The notes beneath the pieces are model-generated. The model ran no database searches, was not told the origin of the DNA, and saw only the letters and a program-made list of their open reading frames with translations. The translations under genes were made by a program, and so were the position numbers. This document shows, in pieces, positions 5,288 to 13,971 of a DNA stretch of 44,183 bases. Within the stretch, counting starts at the first letter, position 1. Each line of letters starts with the position of its first letter. The stretch is taken from positions 1-44,183 of IMG/VR virus record IMGVR_UViG_3300042517_000993; one strand, 5' to 3'. Origin of the DNA: a virus.

Positions 5288-5781
5288 TGACAAAGCTAGA
5301 CTTAACAGGCAGAGATTTTGGACTTGATAAATTTGACGGGAAAAAACTTACCATTAGCGGAGCAATTGGTGGACCGGCATTCAAGGCAACGGTCGACAAA
5401 GTAGATACAAAAGCAGCAATTGATCAAATCCAAGATGTTCATCGAAGAACTCTGCAGCTCAGTGCCAGTCGCTTAGAGGTATTACTTGACAGTGCCATGG
5501 CTTCAGGTATATGGGGTGAACTTGGTGACATCATCGATTCAGGTGACCTCAGGGATTCTTTGTCTGTGATCATCGAGGGTGATGATATTGGGGTGTCATA
5601 CGACTCTCCGTATGCAAATTTAATTCATTATGGCGGATATATTGCGCCATATGGCAATAAAAACATCGATAAAGTGTACATTCCAGGCAGGCCATGGGTT
5701 GAATCGGTGTTCCTGGGTAATGGCCCCGTTGAATCGATTAATGTACCCGCAATATTTGAGGAAGCAATCAGATCTTCATGA
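5287..5781 (+). CDS. tail-completion / neck protein, HK97 gp10-like
   Basis: This 164-residue protein has a central helix (AIDQIQDVHRRTLQLSASRLEVLL) and a C-terminal motif YANLIHYGGYIAPYG...VYIPGRPWVESVF. The aNLIHyGG...ipgRPWv pattern is characteristic of HK97 gp10-like and Mu virion-morphogenesis proteins, which sit at the head-tail interface. The start overlaps the previous stop by one base (TGATG). A box-hairpin leader follows it, so the next gene may be expressed separately. Confidence 0.7.
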   Translation: MTKLDLTGRDFGLDKFDGKKLTISGAIGGPAFKATVDKVDTKAAIDQIQDVHRRTLQLSASRLEVLLDSAMASGIWGELGDIIDSGDLRDSLSVIIEGDDIGVSYDSPYANLIHYGGYIAPYGNKNIDKVYIPGRPWVESVFLGNGPVESINVPAIFEEAIRSS

Positions 5782-5783
5782 TT

Positions 5784-5814
5784 GGCATACTAGTCCGCTT
5801 AATGGACCAGTATG
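5784..5814 (+). promoter_or_regulatory. box and hairpin that encloses the start codon at 5812
   Basis: The box GGCATACTAG (5784-5793) is itself part of a stem. CATACTAGTCC (5786-5796) pairs with GGACCAGTATG (5804-5814), 11 positions with one mismatch and a 7-base loop. The right arm contains the ATG, so in RNA the box would mask the start codon. Confidence 0.65.
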
Positions 5815-6384
5815 GCTAAGCTGCCGTTTGTTGTACAGCCAAAATTAAAGCCAATCGTCGAAAGACTTGGTACCGAAGAATCGGGTATCATCGAGATTGA
5901 GCGGCGTGGATATCTGACAGGCGCAGAGAAGACGTTTGTACAGCAAATCCAGCAGCAGGATGGTGGTACGCTGCAGTTGGTGGCATTATCTCGTCGCATT
6001 TCACGCGAGAAGAAGATCCCCCTGGAGAAGGCATACGGGATTCTTGTTGGAATCTTGACGGGCGAAGCAAGCGGCAAGGTTGCAAGTGATATCGAATCAG
6101 ATTATGCAGAGGATATCCAGATTGCGATCAACAGCATCAGCGCTTCTCGTACCAAGGAGGAGTTGATCAATGCTGCTTGTCTGTTGATTCATCGGGTAGA
6201 TTCGAATATCGGCATGGATAGTGTCGTTGAACTGCATCCTGATCTGATTACTGCTTTGGCGAATTTATACAAGGATGAAGAAACCAAATCAGTTGAAAGA
6301 TTAATTGCAGCCCAGGAAGAGAGTGTCCCACAGGAAATTAATGTAGATGAAATCGAAAAAAAGCAAGAGACCCCAGCAGTCTGA
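5812..6384 (+). CDS. tail assembly chaperone, short form (G-like)
   Basis: This 190-residue helical, charged protein lacks membrane segments. Near its 3' end is A AAA AAG (6357-6363), a canonical -1 slippery heptamer in the right phase. The -1 frame then stays open to 6992, so two products are expected, 190 and 393 residues. This is the arrangement of lambda gpG/gpGT, the chaperones that coat the tape measure during tail assembly. The protein itself shows no obvious similarity, so the call rests on the frameshift architecture and the position upstream of tube and tape measure. Its start is in a strong hairpin. Confidence 0.7.
   Translation: MAKLPFVVQPKLKPIVERLGTEESGIIEIERRGYLTGAEKTFVQQIQQQDGGTLQLVALSRRISREKKIPLEKAYGILVGILTGEASGKVASDIESDYAEDIQIAINSISASRTKEELINAACLLIHRVDSNIGMDSVVELHPDLITALANLYKDEETKSVERLIAAQEESVPQEINVDEIEKKQETPAV
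6357..6363 (+). promoter_or_regulatory. programmed -1 ribosomal frameshift site A AAA AAG
   Basis: The heptamer lies in phase with the 5812 frame (GAA AAA AAG). Slipping one base back gives AAA AAA GCA and enters the frame that runs to 6992. A CCCAGCAG run lies a few bases downstream, but I see no convincing stimulatory hairpin. The downstream frame has no credible start of its own. Confidence 0.8.
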
Positions 6385-6992
6385 ATATCCCGTTTGAAGA
6401 GTACTATTGGGCGCTAAAGTACGAATTTCCCGGTGACCCGGATTTCTACCGGGAGAACTACTGGGATTTGCCGTATGATTATATTGTAACGGCAGTACGC
6501 AACTTGTTTAAGTTGCGACAGCGTAAGTTGCATGAATACGAAAGACCGATTGCTCTGTTGGCGTCACAGACAGCAGAGATCAATCGAAACCGCAAAAAGA
6601 GGAAGAAGCCTTACACGATTGATGAGTTTTACTTATATAAAGAAAAGGGCGACCAAGACTTACCCAGCTCCAGATATGGTGCCGCTGCAAAACGGCTCAT
6701 TGAGATGGGTGTATTCCCTGTTTGGGCGCTATTTATCTACAAGGACTTGATTTCGCAGGCAGATGATTCACTGCCGCCAGAGGATCTGGCGTTGGTGGCG
6801 GAAGACGCAATCATCCTGGCACCCACTTACGAGGGCTTTGAATGCCACGGCATGTTGATTGCCATGGAATCTGCGTCAGATCAAATCAGACGGTTCTCAA
6901 CGGTTCATGGGGACTTCATCGAACTACGGATGCCGACATTGAACGCCAAGGTCAGCGCAATTGAAGATGCTGTGATTAAGCTGCTGAAATAG
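6363..6992 (+). CDS. tail assembly chaperone, T-like extension made by -1 frameshift
   Basis: After the slip the frame reads ARDPSSLNIPFEEYYWALKY... and continues through an aromatic-rich segment (FYRENYWDLPYDYI) into a basic helix (LRQRKLHEYERP) and a mostly helical remainder. It adds 209 residues. The first ATG-like start in this frame is a TTG at 6468 with no ribosome-binding site, and coding-quality sequence extends upstream of it to the slippery site, both favouring frameshift expression. Its last 17 bases overlap the antisense HNH gene. Confidence 0.7.
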   Translation, partial: ARDPSSLNIPFEEYYWALKYEFPGDPDFYRENYWDLPYDYIVTAVRNLFKLRQRKLHEYERPIALLASQTAEINRNRKKRKKPYTIDEFYLYKEKGDQDLPSSRYGAAAKRLIEMGVFPVWALFIYKDLISQADDSLPPEDLALVAEDAIILAPTYEGFECHGMLIAMESASDQIRRFSTVHGDFIELRMPTLNAKVSAIEDAVIKLLK

Positions 6993-7440
6993 GACAGAAA
7001 GGTGCTGTCCCTAGTTCATTGGCCCACAAGGAGATGACGCGACTTTCGCATTCATGCTCTGAGCAGACGACATTGCAATCAGATGCTAGCCATTGCCTGA
7101 TGCGCCATTCTCTGTAGACACTATAGAACTCTTGCCTTCTGTACCAATCAATCCAGTCTTCTGACCCTTTTGAGTGGTTGCATTTCAGGCAAGCGGGCGT
7201 CACATTACTCGTTTTGTCCGAGCCGCCCTTTGATTTGGGCCTGACGTGATCAATTGTCAGGCTAGCGTCATCAATTGGCGGATTACCACAGTATGCACAT
7301 TTGTTGTCCCATGCCTCCTTAATAGATTGTCTCCAGATTTTGCGTGCTTCTTTTCGTGTTAGGGCCGACATGTTATACAGATAATCAGATGAACATTCGT
7401 ACAGGGGCAAAGAACCCTGCAATGAAGGCCGAAAAGGCAT
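6976..7440 (-). CDS. HNH homing endonuclease, antisense to the tail genes
   Basis: This 154-residue protein contains a complete HNH core. CxxC is at about 48-51, the D-H of LTIDHVRPKSKGG at 64-65, an Asn in SNVTPACLKCNHSKG at 79, CxxC at 84-87 and the last His at 89. These are the metal-binding and catalytic positions of free-standing HNH nucleases such as phage homing enzymes. It is the only leftward gene in the tail block and overlaps the chaperone gene by 17 bases, as expected of an insertion. An internal Met at residue 24 is an alternative start. The C-terminal tail has further cysteines (CNVVCSEHEC). Confidence 0.85.
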   Translation of the reverse strand: MPFRPSLQGSLPLYECSSDYLYNMSALTRKEARKIWRQSIKEAWDNKCAYCGNPPIDDASLTIDHVRPKSKGGSDKTSNVTPACLKCNHSKGSEDWIDWYRRQEFYSVYREWRIRQWLASDCNVVCSEHECESRVISLWANELGTAPFCPISAA

Positions 7441-7491
7441 GTTGATTACTGTATTGTTGACTTAATTACCGCACTAGATCTAGGATTCAGC

Positions 7492-7541
7492 GTCGTCATA
7501 AATCTATTGCAGCCGTCGATTTATAGTTCCTTGCTGACGAC
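7492..7541. other. compound hairpin between the HNH and 7580 genes
   Basis: The outer arms GTCGTC (7492-7497) and GACGAC (7536-7541) enclose inner arms ATAAATC (7498-7504) and GATTTAT (7518-7524). Both are perfect and nested. It lies in the divergent gap and may be a leader structure or a transcription stop protecting one side from the other. Confidence 0.55.
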
Positions 7542-7556
7542 TGGAATGTCAAGGTA

Positions 7557-7566
7557 GGAAATCTAT
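7557..7566 (+). promoter_or_regulatory. GGNANNCTAR-like box before the 7580 gene
   Basis: GGAAATCTAT lies 23 bases before the TTG start, the shortest distance in the set. The last base is T rather than a purine. Confidence 0.4.
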
Positions 7567-7579
7567 AATAGGGTTCTTA

Positions 7580-8017
7580 TTGGGCGTTGTGGTACAGGCA
7601 AAAGCTAGCTCGCCCCTTGTTATTTATAATACATTGATTGCCGATACGACATTTATGTCATATGTCGGCACATATACCTTTACGGATGGAACGACAGAGG
7701 ACGCAATATCCATCATTACTCCCGGCCAGGCGTTACCTCAACTGGACAGTGTAAGCGGCCTGGAGGTCGTTATTCATGATTTGGGCATCATTGGTCGCCA
7801 AGATTATATAGATGGGCTTTCTGACCCCGTAGCAACGTGGAAAATGTACTTGATTGCATGGGAAGGTGCCACTGGTTCTAGTATCAATACGGCAGGTCAG
7901 TATATTATCCGTCGATTTGGTGGTTCAAATATGATTGAAATCTCCAGTACGGGTACAAATATCGGTGCTTTAACTCAAAGCTTGATCTTGATTCCTAGTA
8001 ATGGTGGAATTTTTTAA
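7580..8017 (+). CDS. probable tail terminator / tail completion protein
   Basis: This 145-residue protein has an alternating alpha/beta pattern (SPLVIYNTLIADTTFMSYV...GLEVVIHDL...WKMYLIAWEG...). The size and pattern suit tail-terminator proteins that cap the tube at the head end, and it sits directly before the tail tube gene. No diagnostic motif identifies it, so the call is positional. The start is uncertain: TTG 7580 has an AGGG nine or so bases upstream, while GTG 7589 is an alternative. Confidence 0.5.
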   Translation: MGVVVQAKASSPLVIYNTLIADTTFMSYVGTYTFTDGTTEDAISIITPGQALPQLDSVSGLEVVIHDLGIIGRQDYIDGLSDPVATWKMYLIAWEGATGSSINTAGQYIIRRFGGSNMIEISSTGTNIGALTQSLILIPSNGGIF

Positions 8018-8117
8018 TTCAAGGTAATTCGTAGTATACCGTTTGGAACTCTAGGTTAACGGGGTTCGATTCGCCCCGGAATTGTCCCTTCGTCCCGGAT
8101 GATCTCCGGCTGGACCC
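8018..8117 (+). promoter_or_regulatory. structured leader of the tail tube gene
   Basis: Three hairpins follow one another: GGTA (8023-8026) with TACC (8037-8040); CGGGG with CCCCG around TTCGATTCG near 8060-8078; and CCGGA with TCCGG near 8096-8110. The first resembles the GGTA...TACC hairpin in the capsid gene leader. No clear Shine-Dalgarno motif lies before either candidate start. Confidence 0.5.
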
Positions 8118-8159
8118 ATAGCAAACTATAGTGCAGCCTTTGGTTACGATGTTTATATC

Positions 8160-8729
8160 GTGCCCCTTGGTGTTAATGACGTTGACACCTCTTTCACTGG
8201 TGTAACTACTGGCGTTGGTTCCAGTGGCGGTTTTATTAACCTGGGTACCGCAAATGCTAATGTGATTGCGGCCAATGCCACCGTGGCATACAGCAATGGC
8301 ATCTTCACCGTTGCAGGTTCGCCTTTTGCAATGGACGGCACTGATGATATCGCCCGTCTGTATGGTCTGACCAATGCTTCCCTGGAGACCGACACCAACT
8401 CCGAGGAAGTGGTGACCTATGACTCGGACACCAAGGGCTTCAACCTGAGCATCCCGACCTCCAAGACTTGGAGCGTGTCGCTGGCTGGCGTGGCTGACTT
8501 TAAAGATGCTGGTTACCAGATCCTGCGCTTAACCGAGCAGAACACCGTTGCTGACGCTCTGCGTGTGAAGTTCGTGCGCATTGGTCCCACCGGCACCGAT
8601 GAGACTGTGTATGGCTACGGTACGCTGACTGGATACACCGAATCGATTGAAGCTGGTTCAATTGTGTCCTGGGAAGCAACCCTTCAGGGTTATGGCCCGT
8701 ACCGCATTGACCTGGACGTTAACGCCTGA
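8160..8729 (+). CDS. major tail tube protein
   Basis: This protein of about 189 residues is probably the tube subunit. It is abundant-type (GC-rich, host-like codons), beta-rich, placed just before the tape measure and followed by a strong terminator. The segments YDSDTKGFNLSIPTSKTWSVSLAGVADF and a C-terminal ATLQGYGPYRID are typical of tube proteins. The start is doubtful. GTG 8160 has no ribosome-binding site, and the frame is open back to 8103. Upstream codons read ANYSAAFGYDVYIV after an ATA at 8118, which looks like a natural N-terminus with a non-standard start. An AGCAAACTAT box-like string at 8120 overlaps it. Confidence 0.75.
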   Translation: MPLGVNDVDTSFTGVTTGVGSSGGFINLGTANANVIAANATVAYSNGIFTVAGSPFAMDGTDDIARLYGLTNASLETDTNSEEVVTYDSDTKGFNLSIPTSKTWSVSLAGVADFKDAGYQILRLTEQNTVADALRVKFVRIGPTGTDETVYGYGTLTGYTESIEAGSIVSWEATLQGYGPYRIDLDVNA

Positions 8730-8746
8730 GCTTTGCCTGGTGATCC

Positions 8747-8770
8747 GGCCCCCAACTGGGGGCCTTTTTT
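8747..8770 (+). terminator. rho-independent terminator after the tail tube gene
   Basis: GGCCCCC (8747-8753) pairs with GGGGGCC (8758-8764) around AACT and is followed by six T. It should isolate the abundant tube transcript from the tape measure gene. Confidence 0.9.
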
Positions 8771-8792
8771 ATTGGAATAATGGACTTTACTC

Positions 8793-8802
8793 GGCACTCT
8801 AA
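8793..8802 (+). promoter_or_regulatory. GGNANNCTAR box before the tape measure gene
   Basis: GGCACTCTAA lies 37 bases before ATG 8830, just after the terminator. A short TCTA/TAGA inverted repeat begins within the box. Confidence 0.5.
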
Positions 8803-8829
8803 ACGTAGATTATTGCTTCCACAACCAGG

Positions 8830-11800
8830 ATGGCAAAAGGCGACCTCCAATTCGGTTTAACTATTGATGGTGGCGCTGCCGAACGGTATGTACAGCAGTG
8901 GGTTAGCGATGTAAAGAATCAAACCAAGCAGTTATCCGACGAGATCCAGAAAGCCCTTGGAGGGCCTCCGATCAAGAAAGAGCTGCAAATTATTACAACA
9001 ACCGACGAAAACGGAGTCAAAAAACAGGTAACTCAGCTTAAAGAAGTTGGCAGGATCACTGATACAATTAACCAGCAATGGGTTAATGCCAACAAGTTAC
9101 AGGACGGCAGTGTAACGAGACTGAGGCAACAAGTAAATGAAGCGAAACAGGCCAGAGATGCAATCTCAAAAATTGGCAAATCTGCCGATGATTTAAAAAC
9201 AAAAATCAACAGTATTAACCCTGCTTGGGACTTAGCTAATCAAAAAGTAAGAGCACTTAGTAGGGAACTTGAAATTGCCAGTGCCAGCAGTTTCTGGCAA
9301 CGAATAAAGGCAGAATTTAACCTTGGGCCGATTGTTGGTGCTGGCAAGGCTCTGAATGAAATCGTTAATACATTCCAGAGTTTATCCATCGTCGTTGGCC
9401 AGTTAACTGCGCCAATCATTGCATTATCAAATGCACTAAACGAGATCCAGCAGATTGACTTATTATTTAAAGGTATTGGTGGCGGCCCCGCTGAAATTTC
9501 TAAGATCTTCGCTGATTCTTCCAGGATTGCGCTGGAATATGGCGTTAACCTGAAGACGGTTCGCGAAAGCTTTACGCAATTAACTCCTGTTATTCTGGCA
9601 AGTGGTGGTTCACTTGAAAACGTAAGTCAGATCACCAGTGCATTATCTTCGCGTTTTGCGACGTTTGGTCTTAGCGCCGACAAATCAAGGCGTGTGATGA
9701 ATGGTGTCATCCAAGCTTTCGGTAAAGGAAAGCTGATGGCTGAAGAATTAACTCAGCAGATTTCTGAAGCTGATCCAGCCTTTAAGACTGACTTAGCGAA
9801 TGCGATTGGCGTTACTGTCGCTCAATTGGGAGAGATGGTCAAGGCGGGCGAGATTACGTCTCAAGTCTTGCTGGAAGTCCTGCCATTGCTGGCTAAAAAT
9901 TCAGTTTATTTTGGCAAGTTAGGAACCTCTGCCACCTCTGCAGTTGCTGCCCTAGGCCGTGGCCAGGCTACGATTGAACAGGTTAAAAACCAGCTAGCAA
10001 CTCTTAGTCAGCTTAACCTGGAATCACTGGCTGGCCTTTTTAAGCCCTTATTGGGTGCATTCCTGCAAGTTCAGGCTGCTGTTGTTGATTTTATTACAAA
10101 TCTTAGAAAGTTAGAAGTCGTCAAGAGTTTGATTAGTGTTGTTAATTCACTGGCTGTTCAGTTGGCCGGGATTTTCACGGCATTTACAAATGTAATCATC
10201 ATAGTTGGCAAATTCGTTGATCCAATTTTTGCTGCAATCAATGCAGTTGATGATTTCAGTCAGAAGCTGGTAGGCTTTAAAGTTTTATCTGCAGCAGTCG
10301 CAGCAATCATAACAGGACTCCTGATTAAATCCATTGTTGGGTTAGCTGCTACGGCTATACCCAAGGCGATTACTGGTATCCAGGGGCTTGCAACGTCTCT
10401 TGGCATCTTGAATGGCCAATCCTTGATGCAATTTGTAACAGGCATCGCGAATGGCGTAAAAAGCATGATTGCCTGGATTGCTAGCGCTGGTCAGACAATT
10501 GCTGCAAATATTGCACAAGCTGCGAGCTATAAGACTGTTACTGCCGCAGCGTTGGCTACCGCTGCTGCCAAAGAGGTTGAAGCAAACGCAGGTAATCTTG
10601 CATCTAAGGCGGCTGCTAATGCAATCAGGGCCAACAAAGGTGTTGAATCTTCCCTGAACGCTGTTGATGCTGCTTCTGGAGCCGCCGCAGGTGGCTTTAA
10701 GTTGACTGCCGGTGCTGCAGCCGCTGCTGCGGCTGTCCTTGGCGTCGTAGCGTATGCATTTAATACATACAAGACAATCACCGAGCAGGGAGATACTGCC
10801 GCAAAGAACTTTGACGAAGGATTAAAGCAGCTCAGGGCAGAAATGGCTGCGACTGGCACTGAAGCGCAGAATGCCGCTACCGACACAGAGATGTTTGCCA
10901 ATAAGTTAAAAGACTTAGCGGCTCAAACCAGAGACAGAAATGTATTTGATGTTGTAGTTGACGTTGTATTCATGACAGACATGAATACAGCAATAGCTGT
11001 ATTACATGCAAAAGCTGAATTAAACAAGAGATTCAAGGATCTTGAGAAGAATGTAGAGGGCACGAAGCAAAGGCTTCAGGAGTATAATGCTGCACAAGAC
11101 AAGAGCGGAGCTGGCGCCAGGGCGTTAAAGCAGGAGATCTTAAATCAAGTTAAGGCTTATGATCTCTTGATTCAGGAAGCAATCAAGGCCAGAAATGAAT
11201 TAGCACAAAAGGCTGCGACAAGTGGAGCGGGCTTAGATCCCAAGGAAATTATTGCTCTGAAGAAATTCCAAGAAGACATAGAGAAATTCAGAAAAGCCAG
11301 GGATGGCTTAATTGAAGAGACCCAAGCAAAAGGCATTCAATTAGATGTAAAGCTGTCGACTGAAGGTGAAGAACAGGTCATCACGACGATTGCCGGAATT
11401 GATGCAGAGCTAAAGAGCATCAAAGAGACCACTACGGTTGCCAGGATAGGGGAGGAAGGAGCAGAAGAGACAGAAAACAAGATCAAAGGTTTGGATGGCT
11501 TATTGAAATTCATCCAAGAAAACCCTGTTACTGTTAAAATCAAAGCCCAATTTGATATTGACAAGGCTGCAATAGCTAGTCAGATTGAATACGGTCAAGC
11601 AATGATCGAAAACACTCGCTCCAGAGGCGAGCTGGAAGGATCGATCTTTGGCATCTACAAGGCACGTAATTCTTTTGCGATTCAAACGGCCCAGGAAGAG
11701 TTGCAGTCCATGAAGGACCGCAAAGTTAGCGCCGAACAGATCAAACAGAAGGAGAACGAAATAGCTCAGCTCAAAGATAACGAGCGCAAGATTGAACAAG

Positions 11801-13971
11801 CTGCAATTTTAAAGAAATTGCAGAACATTGGAACAGAGCAGCAACTAGAAAGACAGGTTCTTGAGTTAAAGCAGCAGGGTCAAAGACTGGAAGCGCAAAT
11901 GGCAATTGATGCTGCAAACCAACTTGCGATTCAAGCCAGAATTGCGGAGCAAATTGCAATCCAAAATAAATTAAAGGCACAAGCAACTAAGGATCCAACT
12001 GATGACGCACCTGCCGCAAAACTAGTTGATTATGCAAAACAGTATGTCGAATACGCTGACAAGGGAGTAAATTCAGCAAAGCAGCGTTACAATACATTAA
12101 CTCAGACGCAAGCTCTGGAAAAAGACACCTTAAACAACCAACAAGCTGCTGCAAGAAATAACTTGAATGCACAAGCGGCTCAGGTTGGATTGAATTCAAC
12201 TATCGATAAAGGTGCTCAATCTTATGGGAACTTGAATAAAGAAAGTGCTGGATTCATCAGTGCTGGCGGAAAGACCGTTCAAGTATACAACGAATTAGGC
12301 AATGAAATTCGTCAAACCGGTCGCGATGCAGGCACTTTAGGGCAGCAGTTGAACAGCCTACCTAGAGACCAGTCCTTAAATATCGGTCTTGACGCAAATC
12401 TTGATCCTCAATCCGTCAACCAGGCAGTCTCTGAGGGTCAGGCTGCACTTGATCAGCCCGGCAGGCAATTAACGACACCATTGAAGCCTACCGTTGACAC
12501 GGTTGGTTTCTACAATGAAGTCCGCCAAGCTGTTCAAACAGTTCAATCTTCTGACGCCACAAAAGTTTCGGCTCAATTAAAAGTTGAAGGCCAAGAAATG
12601 GCGGCGGCTTCAATCCAAAGTCTTTCTAATTCTGTCGAGGATTACAAAACAAAAGTTGAGACTGCTAATCAAGCACAAGGTCAACTCAATACTGCAATTT
12701 CTAATTACAATGAAGCTCTAAAAAGCGGTGATCCTACCAGGATTCTAGAAACAGCAGGAGCTTTAAGCTATCAAAGACAAGTAGTGGAAGCCGCTAATAT
12801 TGACCTGCAAAACGCCAAGGCGAATCTGCAAGATGCTGATGCGACCGCCAAAGTTCTTGGCGTTAACATTGGTAATGTCGGAACTCAAGCCTCAAATGCA
12901 TCTCAGCAAATCACCGGGATCGGCTCGGCGATTTCCACATCAGCCAATGAAATCACAAACTACACATCACAGCTAGAAAATTTCAGCACAAGTGCATCTC
13001 AAGGTGTCCAAAATGTCGGGACTGGACTGAATAGCCTGAAAACAGAAGCACAGGAGTTTGTTAATACCTTATCAGGTGCTCCTCAAGCCTTTGGTGAAAT
13101 CGGTATTGCTGCTGGTGAATCGGCCAATGGTATAAACGGTATTTCAGAGAATTTGGCGGGCGTATCAGAGAATGCAGAGAATGCGGGCGACGCCTTTATG
13201 AGCATCTCCACTGGAGCTGGTGAAGCCGCAGATGCTGTTGATGATATCCCAAGTTCTCTTGAAGGTGTCGGCGATAGCGTCGACGGATTAGCCGGATCAT
13301 TCTCCGATGCTGCTGATTACGCGGGACAGGTAGTCGAGTCTGGTTTTGACGGTGCCGCAGAAAATGCTAGCATTGCTGGAGACGACTTCAGCAATAGCCT
13401 AAGCACTGCCTCGACTCAGGCTGATGAAATTTACAGCACATTATCCAATATTGATGGATTAAATCCAACGGTTACCGTTAATGTCGTTGGAACCCCTGGC
13501 CGATTTGCTGGCGGCCCAGTCGATTCTGGCCAGATGTACCGAGTCAATGAACTCGGCAAGGAAGCATTCTTATCAGCAAGCGGTCGTCTTTCGATGATTA
13601 ACAAGCCTAAGAATGCACTGTGGAGGGCACCATCTAGAGGTACTGTGATCCCCGCGCATTTAACCGCTGGTCTCTCTATCCCAAGCAGTGGTGTCAGCGT
13701 TGCAGCAGGGGCTTCTAGAAGGGTCTCCAGTGCAGTCTCTAACATGTCCAGCTCTGCTTCTATTGCACGGGCTGTAACACAGGCCCTGAGGGCTTCTGGA
13801 CTGCTTGAAACTAACAACAGCGCAGCCGCAAACCAGGCAGGGCAAGCGGTTCAGCTTGGAAAGCTAACGCATGCTGTTAACAAGCTGGTGGACAAGGATT
13901 GGAACGTTCAGGTAAACGTTAAAAATCCAAGTCCGTCCGCTTATGTTAATATGATTAACAGACTGTCATGA
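8830..13971 (+). CDS. tail tape measure protein
   Basis: At 1713 residues this is the longest gene here. A tape-measure N-terminal domain spans about 215-355 (AEISKIFADSSRIALEYG...KGKLMAEELTQQISEADPAF). Hydrophobic Ala/Gly-rich segments lie near 484-513 and 625-645, long helical coiled coils from about 700 to 1500, and a C-terminal FAGGPVDSGQMYRVNELGKEAF block near 1560, typical of these proteins. The tape measure sets tail length and is ejected with the DNA. At roughly 1.5 angstrom per residue it predicts a tail near 250 nm if uncleaved. It ends 4 bases inside the next gene. Confidence 0.95.
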   Translation: MAKGDLQFGLTIDGGAAERYVQQWVSDVKNQTKQLSDEIQKALGGPPIKKELQIITTTDENGVKKQVTQLKEVGRITDTINQQWVNANKLQDGSVTRLRQQVNEAKQARDAISKIGKSADDLKTKINSINPAWDLANQKVRALSRELEIASASSFWQRIKAEFNLGPIVGAGKALNEIVNTFQSLSIVVGQLTAPIIALSNALNEIQQIDLLFKGIGGGPAEISKIFADSSRIALEYGVNLKTVRESFTQLTPVILASGGSLENVSQITSALSSRFATFGLSADKSRRVMNGVIQAFGKGKLMAEELTQQISEADPAFKTDLANAIGVTVAQLGEMVKAGEITSQVLLEVLPLLAKNSVYFGKLGTSATSAVAALGRGQATIEQVKNQLATLSQLNLESLAGLFKPLLGAFLQVQAAVVDFITNLRKLEVVKSLISVVNSLAVQLAGIFTAFTNVIIIVGKFVDPIFAAINAVDDFSQKLVGFKVLSAAVAAIITGLLIKSIVGLAATAIPKAITGIQGLATSLGILNGQSLMQFVTGIANGVKSMIAWIASAGQTIAANIAQAASYKTVTAAALATAAAKEVEANAGNLASKAAANAIRANKGVESSLNAVDAASGAAAGGFKLTAGAAAAAAAVLGVVAYAFNTYKTITEQGDTAAKNFDEGLKQLRAEMAATGTEAQNAATDTEMFANKLKDLAAQTRDRNVFDVVVDVVFMTDMNTAIAVLHAKAELNKRFKDLEKNVEGTKQRLQEYNAAQDKSGAGARALKQEILNQVKAYDLLIQEAIKARNELAQKAATSGAGLDPKEIIALKKFQEDIEKFRKARDGLIEETQAKGIQLDVKLSTEGEEQVITTIAGIDAELKSIKETTTVARIGEEGAEETENKIKGLDGLLKFIQENPVTVKIKAQFDIDKAAIASQIEYGQAMIENTRSRGELEGSIFGIYKARNSFAIQTAQEELQSMKDRKVSAEQIKQKENEIAQLKDNERKIEQAAILKKLQNIGTEQQLERQVLELKQQGQRLEAQMAIDAANQLAIQARIAEQIAIQNKLKAQATKDPTDDAPAAKLVDYAKQYVEYADKGVNSAKQRYNTLTQTQALEKDTLNNQQAAARNNLNAQAAQVGLNSTIDKGAQSYGNLNKESAGFISAGGKTVQVYNELGNEIRQTGRDAGTLGQQLNSLPRDQSLNIGLDANLDPQSVNQAVSEGQAALDQPGRQLTTPLKPTVDTVGFYNEVRQAVQTVQSSDATKVSAQLKVEGQEMAAASIQSLSNSVEDYKTKVETANQAQGQLNTAISNYNEALKSGDPTRILETAGALSYQRQVVEAANIDLQNAKANLQDADATAKVLGVNIGNVGTQASNASQQITGIGSAISTSANEITNYTSQLENFSTSASQGVQNVGTGLNSLKTEAQEFVNTLSGAPQAFGEIGIAAGESANGINGISENLAGVSENAENAGDAFMSISTGAGEAADAVDDIPSSLEGVGDSVDGLAGSFSDAADYAGQVVESGFDGAAENASIAGDDFSNSLSTASTQADEIYSTLSNIDGLNPTVTVNVVGTPGRFAGGPVDSGQMYRVNELGKEAFLSASGRLSMINKPKNALWRAPSRGTVIPAHLTAGLSIPSSGVSVAAGASRRVSSAVSNMSSSASIARAVTQALRASGLLETNNSAAANQAGQAVQLGKLTHAVNKLVDKDWNVQVNVKNPSPSAYVNMINRLS

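Noticed and set aside
8041-8095. A possible plus-strand tRNA, because of a GGTTCGATTC string
   Set aside because: The T stem would have two mismatches, no anticodon arm forms, and the acceptor arms do not pair. It is better read as a CGGGG/CCCCG hairpin in the tail tube leader.
10260-12199. Several 60-125-codon leftward frames inside the tape measure gene
   Set aside because: They are shadows of a long, clearly coding gene. None has a start signal or spacing like real leftward genes here.
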